From Caldilineaceae bacterium (GTDB taxonomy: Bacteria > Chloroflexota > Anaerolineae > Caldilineales > Caldilineaceae), in the NCBI GenBank assembly GCA_015494005.1, contig WGCB01000561.1, positions 1-5,044 on the forward strand: a stretch of DNA of 5,044 bases, written 5' to 3'. Position numbers and translations under genes: made by a program. Below the pieces are notes generated by a model. It saw only the letters and a program-made list of their open reading frames with translations. It ran no database searches and was not told where the DNA came from. Within the stretch, counting starts at the first letter, position 1. Each line of letters starts with the position of its first letter. This document shows, piece after piece, positions 4,281-5,044 of the stretch.

Positions 4281-5044
4281 GTGAAGTCGATTCTGAACCC
4301 TTTCTACGACATCATCCGCTACCTGGGCATCGTCCGCAACCTGCCTGACTACTTCGATCCCCAGGAGCGGCGGCTGGTCATGCAGGCCCTGGTCATCGGT
4401 GTGACGGTCTGGGGCGTGGTCTACGGCCTGCGCATCGGGGTCCACTGGGCCTTCGACCAGGTGATGGCCTGGGTGGAGCAGAGCCCCTCTCCCCTGCTCG
4501 TCTTCCTGCCCCTGGCCCTGGGCGCGCTGATCATGGCCAGCCTGGCCCGCTACCGCACCAGCCTGGTCTACTACCGGGACGACCAGGGGCGCACCCGGGA
4601 GCTCATCGACGTGGAGGCGGACGGCCTGGAGCGGGCCATCGCCCTCTACTACGCCTCCGAGCCCTCCCTGGAGCCGGCCCTGCTGGGCACGGAGGGGGTG
4701 GCGGCGCGCTGGGAGCTGCCCACCTTCACCCTGGCCCTGCGCAAGCTCCTGGCCACCTTCGCCACCCTGACCACCGGGGGCAGCGGAGGGCTGGGGGCCA
4801 GCGCCGCCCTCATCGGCGAGAGCATCGCCGCGGGCTTCTTCAAGCCCCGGGGAAACGTGGCGCCGGCCAGTCTGCGCCGGGTCAATCGCCTGCAGGCCAT
4901 CTGGCAGTGGTGGCGCTCTCGGGGACCGGACGACCTGCAGACGGCCCAGCTGAGCGGCATCGCCGCGGCCATGTCCACCCTGCTGGGCGCGCCCTTCGCC
5001 GCGGCCTTCTTCGCCACAGAGGTGATGTACCGCCGCCGTCCTGT
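4281..5044 (+). CDS. Divergent ClC-family anion channel/transporter, N-terminal 254 residues, cut by window edge
   Basis: An integral membrane protein; ClC proteins are usually about 400-600 residues and form dimers with one anion pathway per subunit. Hydrophobic helices are visible at about 34-56 and 71-89, then a re-entrant glycine-rich region at 155-186 and another helix from 224. The stretch from K155 aligns without gaps to helices D-E of E. coli ClC as I recall that sequence (K-L-L ... T-L ... G-G ... I-G), and the stretch LSGIAAAM with GAPFAAAFFATE (224-247) matches the helix-F block with N-A-P-L-A-G. The GREGP motif reads G170-L-G-A-S, losing the gating glutamate; the helix-F glutamate pair reads E247-V248; the GSGIP position reads about A113-D-G-L-E. 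These changes point to a channel or another non-exchanger function. The start is GTG with a GTGAGG site. The gene diverges from the acetyltransferase. The family call is good; ion and mechanism are open. Confidence 0.8.
   Translation, partial: MKSILNPFYDIIRYLGIVRNLPDYFDPQERRLVMQALVIGVTVWGVVYGLRIGVHWAFDQVMAWVEQSPSPLLVFLPLALGALIMASLARYRTSLVYYRDDQGRTRELIDVEADGLERAIALYYASEPSLEPALLGTEGVAARWELPTFTLALRKLLATFATLTTGGSGGLGASAALIGESIAAGFFKPRGNVAPASLRRVNRLQAIWQWWRSRGPDDLQTAQLSGIAAAMSTLLGAPFAAAFFATEVMYRRRP

Noticed and set aside
4188..4445. An 85-codon minus-strand frame across the ClC start
   Set aside because: It lies antisense to the ClC 5' end and across both divergent promoters, with no ribosome site.

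Overview
The window comes from a GC-rich bacterial chromosome. Coding stretches rarely use A/T-ending codons, which leaves long accidental open frames on the antisense strand. Most genes have a strong GGAGG-type ribosome binding site. A bacterial V/A-type ATPase operon at this GC content fits Chloroflexota, Deinococcus-Thermus or similar deep-branching lineages. The sequence alone cannot choose between them; that is inference from gene content and base composition.

Layout. Five genes lie on the minus strand and one on the plus strand. Reading the minus strand from right to left: a GNAT N-acetyltransferase (4067-3600) with a near-consensus sigma-70 promoter and a hairpin-plus-T-tract terminator; a two-domain universal stress protein (3391-2543) with its own candidate promoter; then three tightly packed V/A-type ATPase genes. 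These are the coiled-coil peripheral-stalk subunit G/H (2454-2107), the AC39-type subunit C/d (2105-1035) and the N-terminal half of membrane subunit I/a (1019 to the left edge). The ATPase genes are 1 and 15 bases apart, so they form one transcription unit that continues off the left side. The plus strand carries the first 254 codons of a divergent ClC-type anion channel/transporter (4281 to the right edge), transcribed away from the acetyltransferase gene.

How the parts relate. Subunits H, C and I are stalk, rotor-neck and stator pieces of one rotary enzyme that couples ATP to H+ or Na+ movement. The missing K, E, F, A, B and D genes would be expected further left. The universal stress gene lies 87 bases upstream of the stalk gene on the same strand, with no convincing internal promoter, so read-through is possible but unproven. 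The ClC gene is also an ion-transport gene but is transcribed separately.

The most notable observations are: (1) the ClC protein has lost the external gating glutamate, the second glutamate of the helix-F pair and the selectivity-filter serine signature, so it is probably not a standard Cl-/H+ exchanger; (2) subunit C is placed directly between H and I, unlike the usual archaeal-type order; (3) the stalk subunit is unusually glutamine-rich with an 11-residue/33-base repeat; (4) the acetyltransferase terminator is fused with a candidate stress-gene promoter. I see no wholly new system, mobile element, CRISPR array, tRNA or rRNA here.
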